Positions 57,108 through 64,000 of a stretch of 64,000 nucleotides of DNA are shown piece after piece. Where the stretch lies: the NCBI RefSeq assembly GCF_002979515.1, contig NZ_PCPA01000012.1:1-64000 (forward strand), in the 5' to 3' direction. The notes beneath the pieces are model-generated. The model worked only from the letters and a program-made list of their open reading frames with translations. It was not told the origin of the DNA and did no database searches. The position numbers and the translations under genes were made by a program. The number at the start of each line of letters is the position of its first letter. Within the stretch, counting starts at the first letter, position 1. This DNA comes from Microbacterium sp. MYb54. GTDB lineage: Bacteria; Actinomycetota; Actinomycetes; Actinomycetales; Microbacteriaceae.

Positions 57108-58181
57108 TCACAAGTCGGCGTGCAGGCCCCAGAGGCGCTCCGCGGAGCTGGCCCAGGAGAAGGCCCGAGAGCGATCTGCCGCGAGCACGCGGAGTCGGCT
57201 CGCGGCCCCCGCGGTCGCTTCGGCGACGGCGTCTGAGATAGCGGCGGCGGGAACCAGCATCCCGCCGTCAGCGAGGACGTCACGGTGGGAGCCGCTGTCC
57301 ACCGCGACGACGGGGATGCCGAGAGCCATCGCTTCGACCGCGCGCCACGGCCAACCGGCTACCGCACCCGTCGCGACGTAGGCGGAGGCTCCATCGAGGA
57401 CCGCGGCACGATCCTCGATAGACAACGCGCCCCGCACATGCGCACGTCGCTCGGGCAGACCGGCGGCAGAGGCAGCCTCGGCGTAGCGGGGCTCTGCGCC
57501 ATCGGGGGCGTCGAGGACCACGGCGTCGACGCCTGCTGCCATCGCACCCCGGAAGCCCTCTGCCAGGCTCGTAGAAGACCCGGTGAGCACCACATACTCG
57601 CCCGGAAGAGAGAGCGCAGCGCGACGCTCGATGGCATCGTGCGGTGCGGCGAACTCCTGCGGCGCGGCACCGGCGATGACACGGACCCTGTCTCCGAGCT
57701 TCGCAAGCTCCGACAGCCGCTCTGCGACAGCGTGCGAAGGCACCACCACCGCGTCGGCATGCCGCACCGCACGTCGAAGCATGCCGCGCTGCCACGCCAC
57801 CACACCCTTCGGCAGCAGCTCCGGAGCATCCCAGGCCCGCAGATCCCACAACGTAACGGTGGTCTGATCGTTGTCGTGCACACGATCGTGGCGCACCAGA
57901 GGCGCCATCAACGTGGGCGAGTGGATGAGTCCACCGCCGACGCCAGGCGCGATACCGAGTTGCCAGGACGCGGCGAGTTCACGGCGTCCGAGACCGAGCC
58001 TGCGTACATCGCCGACGCCTGCCAACGGCACGGCGGCCCCCGCAGGGACTATGGCGTCCACCGAGCACCCTGACGGCGCCGTGGAGATCAGCCCGGCGGC
58101 GAGATCGATCGAGGCGTGCGCCTGATCCGCGTCGACGACATGCACGAGCTGATCCAGAACAACACGCAGCCGAGCACCCAT
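57108..58181 (-). CDS. Group 1 (GT4) glycosyltransferase-like protein
   Basis: A 357-residue GT-B protein: an N-half with VHDNDQTTVTLWDLRAWDAPELLPKGV and ADAVVVPSHAVAERL, and a C-half with YVVLTGSSTSLAEGFRGAMAAG and AYVATGAVAGWPWRAVEAMALGIPVVAVDSGSHRDVLADGG, where the E-A-M-A-L-G-I-P-V element marks the nucleotide-sugar site. Shorter linkers than in typical GT4 enzymes. Probably leaderless: TAGCCT lies 6 nt before the ATG. Convergent with the second wzt, one base apart. Substrate unknown. Confidence 0.78.
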   Translation of the reverse strand: MGARLRVVLDQLVHVVDADQAHASIDLAAGLISTAPSGCSVDAIVPAGAAVPLAGVGDVRRLGLGRRELAASWQLGIAPGVGGGLIHSPTLMAPLVRHDRVHDNDQTTVTLWDLRAWDAPELLPKGVVAWQRGMLRRAVRHADAVVVPSHAVAERLSELAKLGDRVRVIAGAAPQEFAAPHDAIERRAALSLPGEYVVLTGSSTSLAEGFRGAMAAGVDAVVLDAPDGAEPRYAEAASAAGLPERRAHVRGALSIEDRAAVLDGASAYVATGAVAGWPWRAVEAMALGIPVVAVDSGSHRDVLADGGMLVPAAAISDAVAEATAGAASRLRVLAADRSRAFSWASSAERLWGLHADL

Positions 58182-58187
58182 GCCAAC

Positions 58188-58193
58188 AGGCTA
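58188..58193 (-). promoter_or_regulatory. -10 box for the GT4-like gene, leaderless start
   Basis: TAGCCT on the minus strand ends 6 nt before the ATG at 58181. A plus-strand TATCCT (58192-58197) shares its first two bases and could serve the DUF4012 gene with a leader of about 100 nt. Confidence 0.45.
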
Positions 58194-58303
58194 TCCTCGC
58201 GGCACCACTCCTCAGCGGAGCGCACCGCCCGCGCCGCTCGAATGTCAGCGTTCGCACAGATTGCGCCCACCACCGCAACAGCGGTTCATGCTTGAATGCT
58301 CGA

Positions 58304-60067
58304 ATGAGCGATGGTCGACTTCCCGTCCGGCGCCGATGGATCGGGTGGACCGTCGGCGTTCTGGTGTCCCTGCTGCTCATCGCGGTCGGATGGGTCACGA
58401 TCCGGGGCATCGGCGCGGTGAACGACCTCCAGCAGGTCGCCAAGGGCGCCTCCCAGCTGAAGGGAGCGATCGCCGCCGGCGACCTCGACGGCGGGAAGCC
58501 CATCGCCAGGAGCATCGCGAACAACGCAGCCTCCGCTCACGACCTCACGTCCGACCCCGTGTGGCAGGCATTCGGCGCGCTACCGTGGATCGGACCGAAC
58601 TTCCGTGCCGTGAGCGAGATAGCCGAGATCGCCGACGACGTGTCGTCCGATGCTCTCACTCCTCTCCTCGATGTGGCGGCGGACTTCGACCTCGCCAGCC
58701 TCGGATTCGCCGGCGGAACCATCGATCTCGCGCCGTTCGCAGAGATCGCCGAGCCGCTCGGCGCCGCCGACACCGCGCTCAGCGCCGCAGCGCTGCAGGC
58801 ACGACGCATCGACGCAGGTGCCACGCTCCCGCCTCTCGCCGATGCCGTCAGCCAGCTTCGCTCATCGGTCACAGAAGCTGCGACCGTGGTCGGGTCCCTC
58901 CACGGCGCAGCCGTTCTGCTGCCGACGATGCTCGGCGGCGAGGGTCCGCGAAACTATGTGCTCGCGATGCAGAACAACGCGGAGCTGCGCTCGTCCGGCG
59001 GGATCATCGGCTCGATCGCGCTGCTGCACGCCGAGAACGGCAAGATCACTCTCCAGACCCAGGCGTCGACGCGGGACTTCCCGCCACTCGACGCTTCTCT
59101 TCCGCTCAGCGATTCCACGATTGCACTGTTCGAAGATCGCCCAGGACGGTATCTGCAGAACATCACGAGCATTCCGGATTTCGCAGAAGCGGGCCACACC
59201 ATCGCCGCACGCTGGGAAGGTCGATTCGGCGGCACAGTCGACGGCGTCATCGCCGTGGACGCCGTCGTCGCGAAGCATCTGATGTCCGTCACCGGCGATC
59301 TCAACTTCGGCCCGTTCACCGCGACCTCCGACAACATCACCGACATCCTCCTCTCGGAGATCTACGCCGCCGTCCCAGACCCCGCAGTACAGGACCAGAT
59401 CTTCGCGCAGGTCGCAAGCGCACTGTTCGGTGCAGCGCTTGCCGGCGGCGATCCCCAGGCGATGATCGGCGCGCTGGCGGATTCGGCCGCTGAGGGACGC
59501 ATCCGGATCTGGAGCGCCCACGAGGACGAGGAGGCTGTGCTCGCCTCGTCGGCGCTGGGTGGCACGATCCCAGCCGACGACGCCGACGCCACCTATGTGG
59601 GTGTTCTGATGAACGACACCACCGGCGGCAAGATGGACTATTACACCCGCGCGTCCATCACCACGGCGGTCGGCACCTGTCAGGGAGATCAGACGACGCA
59701 GGTGCGAGTGACCTGGACCAACACGGCTCCGGCGGACGCCGCAACCTCTCTGCCGACGTACGTCACAGCCGACGGCTTCTACGGCGTACCTGCCGGCAGC
59801 GTGCGCACGCTGATCGCGATCTACGGGCCGGAAGGAGCGACTCCTTCCCACATCGATCGCGATGGGGCAGAGGACGGCGTGCAGACGGCGATGATCGGCG
59901 ACCGGTCCGTGGTGCAACACGAAGTATCTCTTGCGCCGGGCGAATCGACGACGATCACCATCGAGTTCCAGGGGACGGGCTCAGGAGAACGTCTCACCGA
60001 CGTGTTGCACACGCCGCTGATCAATGACCCGGACACGAAACGGGTGCCTCTCCAGTGCGCTTCGTGA
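58304..60067 (+). CDS. DUF4012 domain-containing membrane protein
   Basis: A 587-residue protein with one N-terminal membrane segment (about residues 10-35) and a large outer domain. The block NNAELRSSGGIIGSIALLHAENGKI near residues 226-250 and the early WQAFGALPWIGPNFRAVSEIA are hallmarks of DUF4012, found beside polysaccharide genes in many actinobacteria and of unknown function. I chose the ATG at 58304; a TTG four codons upstream is possible. No ribosome site stands out. It follows the glycan exporter region, so a role in surface polymer handling is inferred from context. Confidence 0.82.
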   Translation: MSDGRLPVRRRWIGWTVGVLVSLLLIAVGWVTIRGIGAVNDLQQVAKGASQLKGAIAAGDLDGGKPIARSIANNAASAHDLTSDPVWQAFGALPWIGPNFRAVSEIAEIADDVSSDALTPLLDVAADFDLASLGFAGGTIDLAPFAEIAEPLGAADTALSAAALQARRIDAGATLPPLADAVSQLRSSVTEAATVVGSLHGAAVLLPTMLGGEGPRNYVLAMQNNAELRSSGGIIGSIALLHAENGKITLQTQASTRDFPPLDASLPLSDSTIALFEDRPGRYLQNITSIPDFAEAGHTIAARWEGRFGGTVDGVIAVDAVVAKHLMSVTGDLNFGPFTATSDNITDILLSEIYAAVPDPAVQDQIFAQVASALFGAALAGGDPQAMIGALADSAAEGRIRIWSAHEDEEAVLASSALGGTIPADDADATYVGVLMNDTTGGKMDYYTRASITTAVGTCQGDQTTQVRVTWTNTAPADAATSLPTYVTADGFYGVPAGSVRTLIAIYGPEGATPSHIDRDGAEDGVQTAMIGDRSVVQHEVSLAPGESTTITIEFQGTGSGERLTDVLHTPLINDPDTKRVPLQCAS

Positions 60068-60092
60068 CTTTCCCAGGTCTTTAGGGTACTGT
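60064..60092 (+). promoter_or_regulatory. Promoter of the small sortase-substrate gene
   Basis: GTGACT (60064-60069) and TACTGT (60087-60092) are separated by 17 bp, directly at the end of the DUF4012 gene. Transcription near 60099 would give a long leader of about 110 nt before the ATG at 60211. Confidence 0.5.
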
Positions 60093-60210
60093 CGACTCAC
60101 TGGGGAATATCTGGCGTCTGCCAACCTGCCGTGGGGGCAGGAAGACGCCACGCAGTCGGATGCAGGGGTGTGTCCGAAGGCGATTCCGCGTGAAATTCTG
60201 GGGAGAAATC

Positions 60211-60795
60211 ATGCTGAAAAAACTGGCTGCCATCAGCCTTGCCGCTGGCGCACTCGTATTCGTGGCGCCCGCTGTCGCAAACGCCGCGCCGACTGTTCCG
60301 GCCGCGTCGTCCGATACGTATCCGACTCCTCCTGGAGCGAAGGTCGGTAACCCGATCATCGACATCTGCGAAGTCTCGACCATCGTGTTCGGTCCGGGCT
60401 ACTTCGTTCCGTCCGAGAACGTGAACGTGTCCGTCTCCGGCTACAACGCCGGGAAGGCCGCTGTCTCGGGGAACACCGCCACTGCCGACGGCAGCCTGAC
60501 GCTCACGTTCCGTCCGCCGTCCGATGGTGAGGGCTCCTATGCCGTCGCCTTCAACGGCTCGCGCTCATACACGGCGACCATCACGGTTTCGCACGGACAT
60601 GACGCCGCTGCCAGCTGCGATCACGATCCTGGTGTCGCCGCTGCGGGTTCCGAGTTGCCGCTCACCGGCGGAGCCATCGAACTCGCGCTCACCGGTGGAA
60701 GCGTATCGCCGTGGGTCCTCGGTGGCGGAGCCGCGGCGCTGGTCGCCGGTGGCGCCCTCGTCGCAGTCGGAGTATCTCGCCGCAAGCGCGCCTAG
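60211..60795 (+). CDS. Small secreted sortase substrate with tandem LPxTG/LAxTG motifs
   Basis: A 194-residue exported protein. Signal peptide at residues 1-26 (MLKKLAAISLAAG... ending ANAA), a beta-rich mature domain with two cysteines, then LPLTG followed eight residues later by LALTG, a 20-residue membrane segment and the tail SRRKRA. This is a cell-wall sorting signal; LAxTG is the form used by class E sortases of high-GC actinobacteria. A strong GGGGAGA ribosome site precedes the ATG at 60211; an earlier GTG-frame start has none. Two hairpins follow the gene. Function of the mature domain unknown. Confidence 0.85.
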   Translation: MLKKLAAISLAAGALVFVAPAVANAAPTVPAASSDTYPTPPGAKVGNPIIDICEVSTIVFGPGYFVPSENVNVSVSGYNAGKAAVSGNTATADGSLTLTFRPPSDGEGSYAVAFNGSRSYTATITVSHGHDAAASCDHDPGVAAAGSELPLTGGAIELALTGGSVSPWVLGGGAAALVAGGALVAVGVSRRKRA

Positions 60796-60827
60796 ATCCG
60801 GCTGCCGCCTCGTGCGGTGGTCGACTG

Positions 60828-60864
60828 GACGACGGTGATCCCTCCCCCTCCGATCACCGTCGTC
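60828..60864 (+). repeat. Perfect 13-bp hairpin downstream of the sortase substrate
   Basis: Arms at 60828-60840 and 60852-60864 pair perfectly across an 11-base pyrimidine-only loop. It lies 33 bases after the stop codon and is not followed by a U-tract. It may be an I-shaped terminator or an mRNA-stabilising structure working with the hairpin at 60891. Confidence 0.6.
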
Positions 60865-60890
60865 TGGTGCATCCGGTGGACAACACCGGA

Positions 60891-60935
60891 AGCCCACGGC
60901 CGTCCCCTCCCTCGGGTGGGCGGCCGTGGGCTTTG
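60891..60935 (+). terminator. Rho-independent terminator
   Basis: A perfect 12-bp GC-rich stem (60891-60902 with 60921-60932) encloses an 18-base loop and ends in CTTTG, a short U-run. It is oriented to end transcription of the sortase-substrate gene. Confidence 0.8.
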
Positions 60936-61051
60936 TCGTACCCGCAGGGGAGCATGCACGCCCGGCACCTGCCCCTATGCTGCGAGCACGCGCCGGGCCC
61001 TAACCGAGAGTCCGTGCGGCGCCCGCAGCCGCCGCGCCGTGAGCTCGCTAC

Positions 61052-61078
61052 GCGCACCGCCTCCATGCGGCGGCGCGC
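61052..61078 (-). terminator. Hairpin just downstream of the LCP gene
   Basis: Arms at 61052-61061 and 61069-61078 pair at nine of ten positions across a 7-base loop, five bases beyond the LCP stop codon (61084). No U-tract on the minus strand; an I-shaped terminator is the likely reading. Confidence 0.45.
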
Positions 61079-61083
61079 GGTGA

Positions 61084-62532
61084 TCAGGGCGTGGGTGTCG
61101 GAGTCGGGGGATGCAGCGTCTGCTGCATCAGGTCACGGATGTACGCGTAGTCAGGCTGATGCTCGTCGACGCCGGCTTCGGGTGTGAGCTCGATCGTGGT
61201 GACCTGCTGCTCCTTCGCCTTGAGCATCAGGTCGAAGAACTCGGGAAGCTTGTCGGACGGCAGATCTGTGCTGATCAGCGCCGTCCCGGCCGCTGCCACC
61301 TCGTTGAATCGCGTGAGCACGGTCTGCGGCGTGAACTGGGCGAGGATAGCCGCCTGCAGCTCGCGCTGGCGCTTCATCCGATCCCAGTCACTGGTCGTGT
61401 AACGCGAGCGGGCATACCACTGAGCGGTATCGCCGTCCATGCGCTGCTTGCCCGGCTCGATCCAGCCGATGGCCCACTCGTTCACGTCGCTGCCGGTCCA
61501 CCCCTCTGGCGGGCCGCCCTTGGGCAGCCGCTCTGTGACATCGATCTCGACGCCGCCCAGGGCATCGACGAGCTCGGCGAAACCATGCATGTCGACGAAG
61601 ACGTAGTACGGGATCTCGATACCGAGAATTCCTTCTGCTGCGTCCTTCGTGGCCTCGATACCCGGTTCGGAGCCGTTCGCCACAGCATCGGGATACAGGC
61701 CCTCACCGCCGTCTTCCCGGCAGACCTCGGCGGCATTGCGCACGTGGTTCATCCAGGCGTTCCAACCGCAGGTGGAGGAGCCGTGGCCCTCGAATCCGTT
61801 GGGATACAGCTCCTGCATCGGGCTACCGTCGCTGAAGGGCACATTCGGAAGCTCACGCGGGATCCCGGTGATGGTCACGGCTCCGGTGTCGGCGTTGACC
61901 GACACGACGGAGATGCTGTCGAATCGCATCGAATCACGACCGTCGCCGCTGTCCGCACCGAGCAGGAGGATGTTGTAGTACCCGTCGCTGGGTGCCACGC
62001 TGGGGCCGCTCTGTCCGAAGATCGAGCCGATGGTGTTGCGTACCGATCCGACGGCGGTCGCGGCATAACCAGCACTACCTCCGACCAGTCCCAGCAGCAC
62101 CAGCGCCACGACCGGGATGGCGAGTCGCGCGACGCCGGGCACCTTCACGAGCCGGACGATACGCAGCGTGTCGAACGTCAGCACGACCCAGAGCACGACG
62201 TACCCCACCAACAGCACCTGCACTATCGTCAAGACCGCGGCGGAGAAGAATCCGCCGCCGATCGTGAGCCACAGCAGGACGGGGCGAGCGAAGAGCGCGA
62301 GCCCCAACGCCACGATCGCCAGGAACCAGGAGAGCATCGTCGCGCCGATACCGAAGCGCCCGAGCCGACGATTGCCTGCGAGAACCTGTGCAGATCCGGG
62401 CACGAGAAGGTTCATCGCGACCAGCCACCAGCCGCGCTTGGCCATCATCCCCGAATCGGCGGAGTCGGGATGCCTCAGCGGCCGAGTCTCGATGAGCGGG
62501 CGCCGTGTTGCGCGCGGAGGCGCAAGGGTCAC
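61084..62532 (-). CDS. LytR-CpsA-Psr (LCP) family protein
   Basis: A 482-residue protein: about four membrane segments in the first 170 residues (unusually many for LCP, which normally has one), then the outer LCP domain with [20 protein letters not shown] near residues 191-210, GIPREL, and [18 protein letters not shown] near residues 369-386, the arginine cluster that binds the polyprenyl pyrophosphate. LCP enzymes attach glycopolymers from lipid carriers to peptidoglycan. The C-terminus is a short Pro/Thr tail. It overlaps purE by 4 bp (ATGA), yet fits functionally with the glycan genes to its left. Confidence 0.9.
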   Translation of the reverse strand: MTLAPPRATRRPLIETRPLRHPDSADSGMMAKRGWWLVAMNLLVPGSAQVLAGNRRLGRFGIGATMLSWFLAIVALGLALFARPVLLWLTIGGGFFSAAVLTIVQVLLVGYVVLWVVLTFDTLRIVRLVKVPGVARLAIPVVALVLLGLVGGSAGYAATAVGSVRNTIGSIFGQSGPSVAPSDGYYNILLLGADSGDGRDSMRFDSISVVSVNADTGAVTITGIPRELPNVPFSDGSPMQELYPNGFEGHGSSTCGWNAWMNHVRNAAEVCREDGGEGLYPDAVANGSEPGIEATKDAAEGILGIEIPYYVFVDMHGFAELVDALGGVEIDVTERLPKGGPPEGWTGSDVNEWAIGWIEPGKQRMDGDTAQWYARSRYTTSDWDRMKRQRELQAAILAQFTPQTVLTRFNEVAAAGTALISTDLPSDKLPEFFDLMLKAKEQQVTTIELTPEAGVDEHQPDYAYIRDLMQQTLHPPTPTPTP

Positions 62533-63044
62533 AGCGAACCCTTCAGCCGTTCGTTCTTCGTCTCGACCTGCGCCTCGAGGTCACGGGCGTACTCTTCGAC
62601 ACGGTCGGCGAGAGCGGTGTCCGAGGTTCCGAGAATCCTTGCGGCGAGGAGACCGGCGTTGCGGGCGCCCCCGATGGACACCGTCGCCACCGGGATTCCT
62701 GCAGGCATCTGCACGATCGAAAGAAGGGAATCCATACCGTCGAGGTACGCGAGCGGCACCGGAACTCCGACGACGGGGAGCGGCGTCATCGAGGCGAGCA
62801 TTCCCGGAAGATGGGCTGCTCCCCCGGCTCCGGCGATGATGACGAGGATACCGCGCGACCGCGCCTCGCGCGCATACGACATGAGCTTGTCCGGAGTCCG
62901 ATGCGCCGAGACGACCTCGACTTCGTGCGGGATGCCGAAGTCCGTGAGCGCTTGAGAGGCATCGCTCATCACGCGCCAGTCGGAGTCGGATCCCATCACG
63001 ACGCCGACCAGAGGCGCGGCGGAAGAGTGCAGTGGCTCGGTCAC
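62529..63044 (-). CDS. purE: N5-carboxyaminoimidazole ribonucleotide mutase
   Basis: A 171-residue class I Pur[15 protein letters not shown] near residues 13-26, [12 protein letters not shown] with the catalytic histidine, and [14 protein letters not shown]. It converts N5-CAIR to CAIR in purine synthesis, working after PurK encoded just upstream. GTG start at 63042-63044, with TACCCT 6 nt upstream, indicates a leaderless message; longer readings of the frame have no support. The LCP gene follows with a 4-bp overlap. Confidence 0.95.
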   Translation of the reverse strand: MTEPLHSSAAPLVGVVMGSDSDWRVMSDASQALTDFGIPHEVEVVSAHRTPDKLMSYAREARSRGILVIIAGAGGAAHLPGMLASMTPLPVVGVPVPLAYLDGMDSLLSIVQMPAGIPVATVSIGGARNAGLLAARILGTSDTALADRVEEYARDLEAQVETKNERLKGSL

Positions 63045-63050
63045 CAGATC

Positions 63051-63056
63051 AGGGTA
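63051..63056 (-). promoter_or_regulatory. -10 box for purE, leaderless start
   Basis: TACCCT on the minus strand ends 6 nt before the purE GTG, in the 91-bp gap behind purK; no ribosome site is present. Confidence 0.5.
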
Positions 63057-63135
63057 CGGTCTGCCGCTGTGAGAATCCCCGAACGGCACACCCCTTGCAC
63101 GCATGTGTCGGCGAAAAGCCGAAGGTGGCCGTGAG

Positions 63136-64000
63136 TCAGAGGAAGTGCGCGGCGACGGCTCGTGCGACGTACACCGCATCATCGAGATCGTCATCGGCGA
63201 CATTCACGTGACCGACCTTGCGACCTGGCCTCGGAGCTTTCCCGTAGGTGTGGATCTTCGCCTGCGGATGCTCTGCCATGGCAGCACCGAAACGCTCGTC
63301 CAGCGTGCCTTCGACAGGTCCGCCGAGGATGTTCACCATCACCGACCACGTGGCGCGCGGTGCCGTGCTCCCGAGCGGAAGGTCGGCGACAGCGCGCAGG
63401 TGCTGTTCGAACTGGCCTGTGACCGCTCCGTCCTGGCTCCAATGCCCACTGTTGTGCGGTCGCATGGCGAGTTCGTTGACGAGGATTCGTTCGTCGTCGG
63501 TCTCGAACAGCTCGACGGCAAGCATTCCGGTCACACCGAGTCCCTCCGCGATGGTGCGTCCGATTGCCTCTGCCACCTCGGCCAGGCGCTCGGCGGCCGC
63601 GGGAGCCGGAGCGATGACCTCGGCGCACACACCGTCGCGCTGCACGGTCTCCACCACGGGGTACGCGACGATCTCGCCACCGGGGCGACGCGCCACCTGC
63701 TGGGCGAGCTCGCGCACGAACGGAACGAGCTCTTCGACGAGGAGCGCGTCACCTTGGGCGAGCGCATCCAGCCAATCCTGCGCCTCCCCTGCCGTTCGCA
63801 CGACCCGCACTCCCTTGCCGTCGTATCCTCCGCGCGGGGTCTTCACGACGCCGGCGCCTGCGTGCTCGTCGAGGAATGCCTGCAGTTCAGCGACGGTGCG
63901 CACGGCCGCCCAATCCGGCTGGGGGATCCCGAGCTCGGCAAGGCGCGCACGCATGACGAGCTTGTCCTGCGCGTACTGGAGCGCGTCGGGCCCCGGGTGC
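63136..64000 (-). CDS. purK: N5-carboxyaminoimidazole ribonucleotide synthase (5' truncated)
   Basis: The visible 287 residues are the ATP-grasp and C-terminal parts of PurK. The frame stays open past an internal ATG at 63954 to the window edge, reading ...[12 protein letters not shown], the conserved start of the ATP-grasp domain, so the true start lies outside. Further blocks: [36 protein letters not shown] and a C-terminal [17 protein letters not shown]. It ATP-dependently carboxylates AIR to N5-CAIR, the substrate of PurE next door. Confidence 0.95.
   Translation of the reverse strand, partial: HPGPDALQYAQDKLVMRARLAELGIPQPDWAAVRTVAELQAFLDEHAGAGVVKTPRGGYDGKGVRVVRTAGEAQDWLDALAQGDALLVEELVPFVRELAQQVARRPGGEIVAYPVVETVQRDGVCAEVIAPAPAAAERLAEVAEAIGRTIAEGLGVTGMLAVELFETDDERILVNELAMRPHNSGHWSQDGAVTGQFEQHLRAVADLPLGSTAPRATWSVMVNILGGPVEGTLDERFGAAMAEHPQAKIHTYGKAPRPGRKVGHVNVADDDLDDAVYVARAVAAHFL

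Noticed and set aside
61111..62955. 614-codon plus-strand open frame over the LCP and purE genes
   Set aside because: Histidine/arginine-rich antisense frame; the minus strand carries LCP and PurE motifs.

Overview
The window looks like chromosomal DNA of a high-GC actinobacterium, most probably Microbacteriaceae and closest in style to Microbacterium. The reasons are the strong GC bias with many GTG/TTG starts, a WhiB-family regulator, the conserved manA - whiB - glycosyltransferase - DUF5719 - metallopeptidase - DUF3499 neighbourhood, an RmlC-RmlD fusion, and apparently leaderless genes with a TANNNT -10 box 6-8 nt before the start codon. I saw no rRNA, tRNA, CRISPR array, insertion sequence or phage gene. 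The genus is inferred, not proven.

Layout. (1) 1-6.1 kb: DUF4129 - DUF4350 - MoxR ATPase - DUF58 operon, then divergent SpoIIM-family and RDD membrane proteins. (2) 6.1-10.5 kb: an adaptor - ATPase - permease ABC exporter operon running into S-adenosylhomocysteinase (ahcY). (3) 10.6-17.5 kb: the conserved whiB/manA block. (4) 17.5-31.7 kb: two tandem O-antigen-ligase-like proteins, galE, the galactofuranosyltransferases GlfT2 and GlfT1, a sialyltransferase-like protein, and a complete CMP-pseudaminic acid pathway (PseI, fused PseG-PseH, PseB, PseC, PseF). (5) 31.7-44.4 kb, all on the minus strand: Wzt/Wzm exporter, UDP-galactopyranose mutase, two AT3-SGNH O-acyltransferases, a flippase, a rhamnosyltransferase-type GT2 and dTDP-rhamnose genes rmlA, rmlB and rmlCD. 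(6) 44.5-58.2 kb: a large secreted repeat protein, seven more glycosyltransferases, a DUF6541-like membrane protein and a second Wzm/Wzt pair. (7) 58.3-64 kb: a DUF4012 protein, a small sortase substrate with tandem hairpins behind it, an LCP-family ligase, purE and the start-truncated purK.

How it fits together. Most of 17-62 kb can be read as one cell-envelope glycopolymer region. GalE and Glf make UDP-galactofuranose, GlfT1/GlfT2 build a galactan, and the Rml proteins supply dTDP-rhamnose. Two TagGH-like ABC exporters, a flippase and two polymerase/ligase proteins move or join chains. O-acyltransferases decorate them, and an LCP enzyme could attach them to peptidoglycan. The most interesting part is the pseudaminic acid cassette inserted between the galactan transferases and the galactan-type exporter. 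A neighbouring cytoplasmic protein carries all four GT29 sialylmotifs in order and is a candidate nonulosonic-acid transferase. The parts are visible in the sequence; their joint action in a Pse-bearing galactan is inference.

No gene-free stretch exceeds 300 bases. The longest is 60796-61083 (288 bases), which holds three hairpins.
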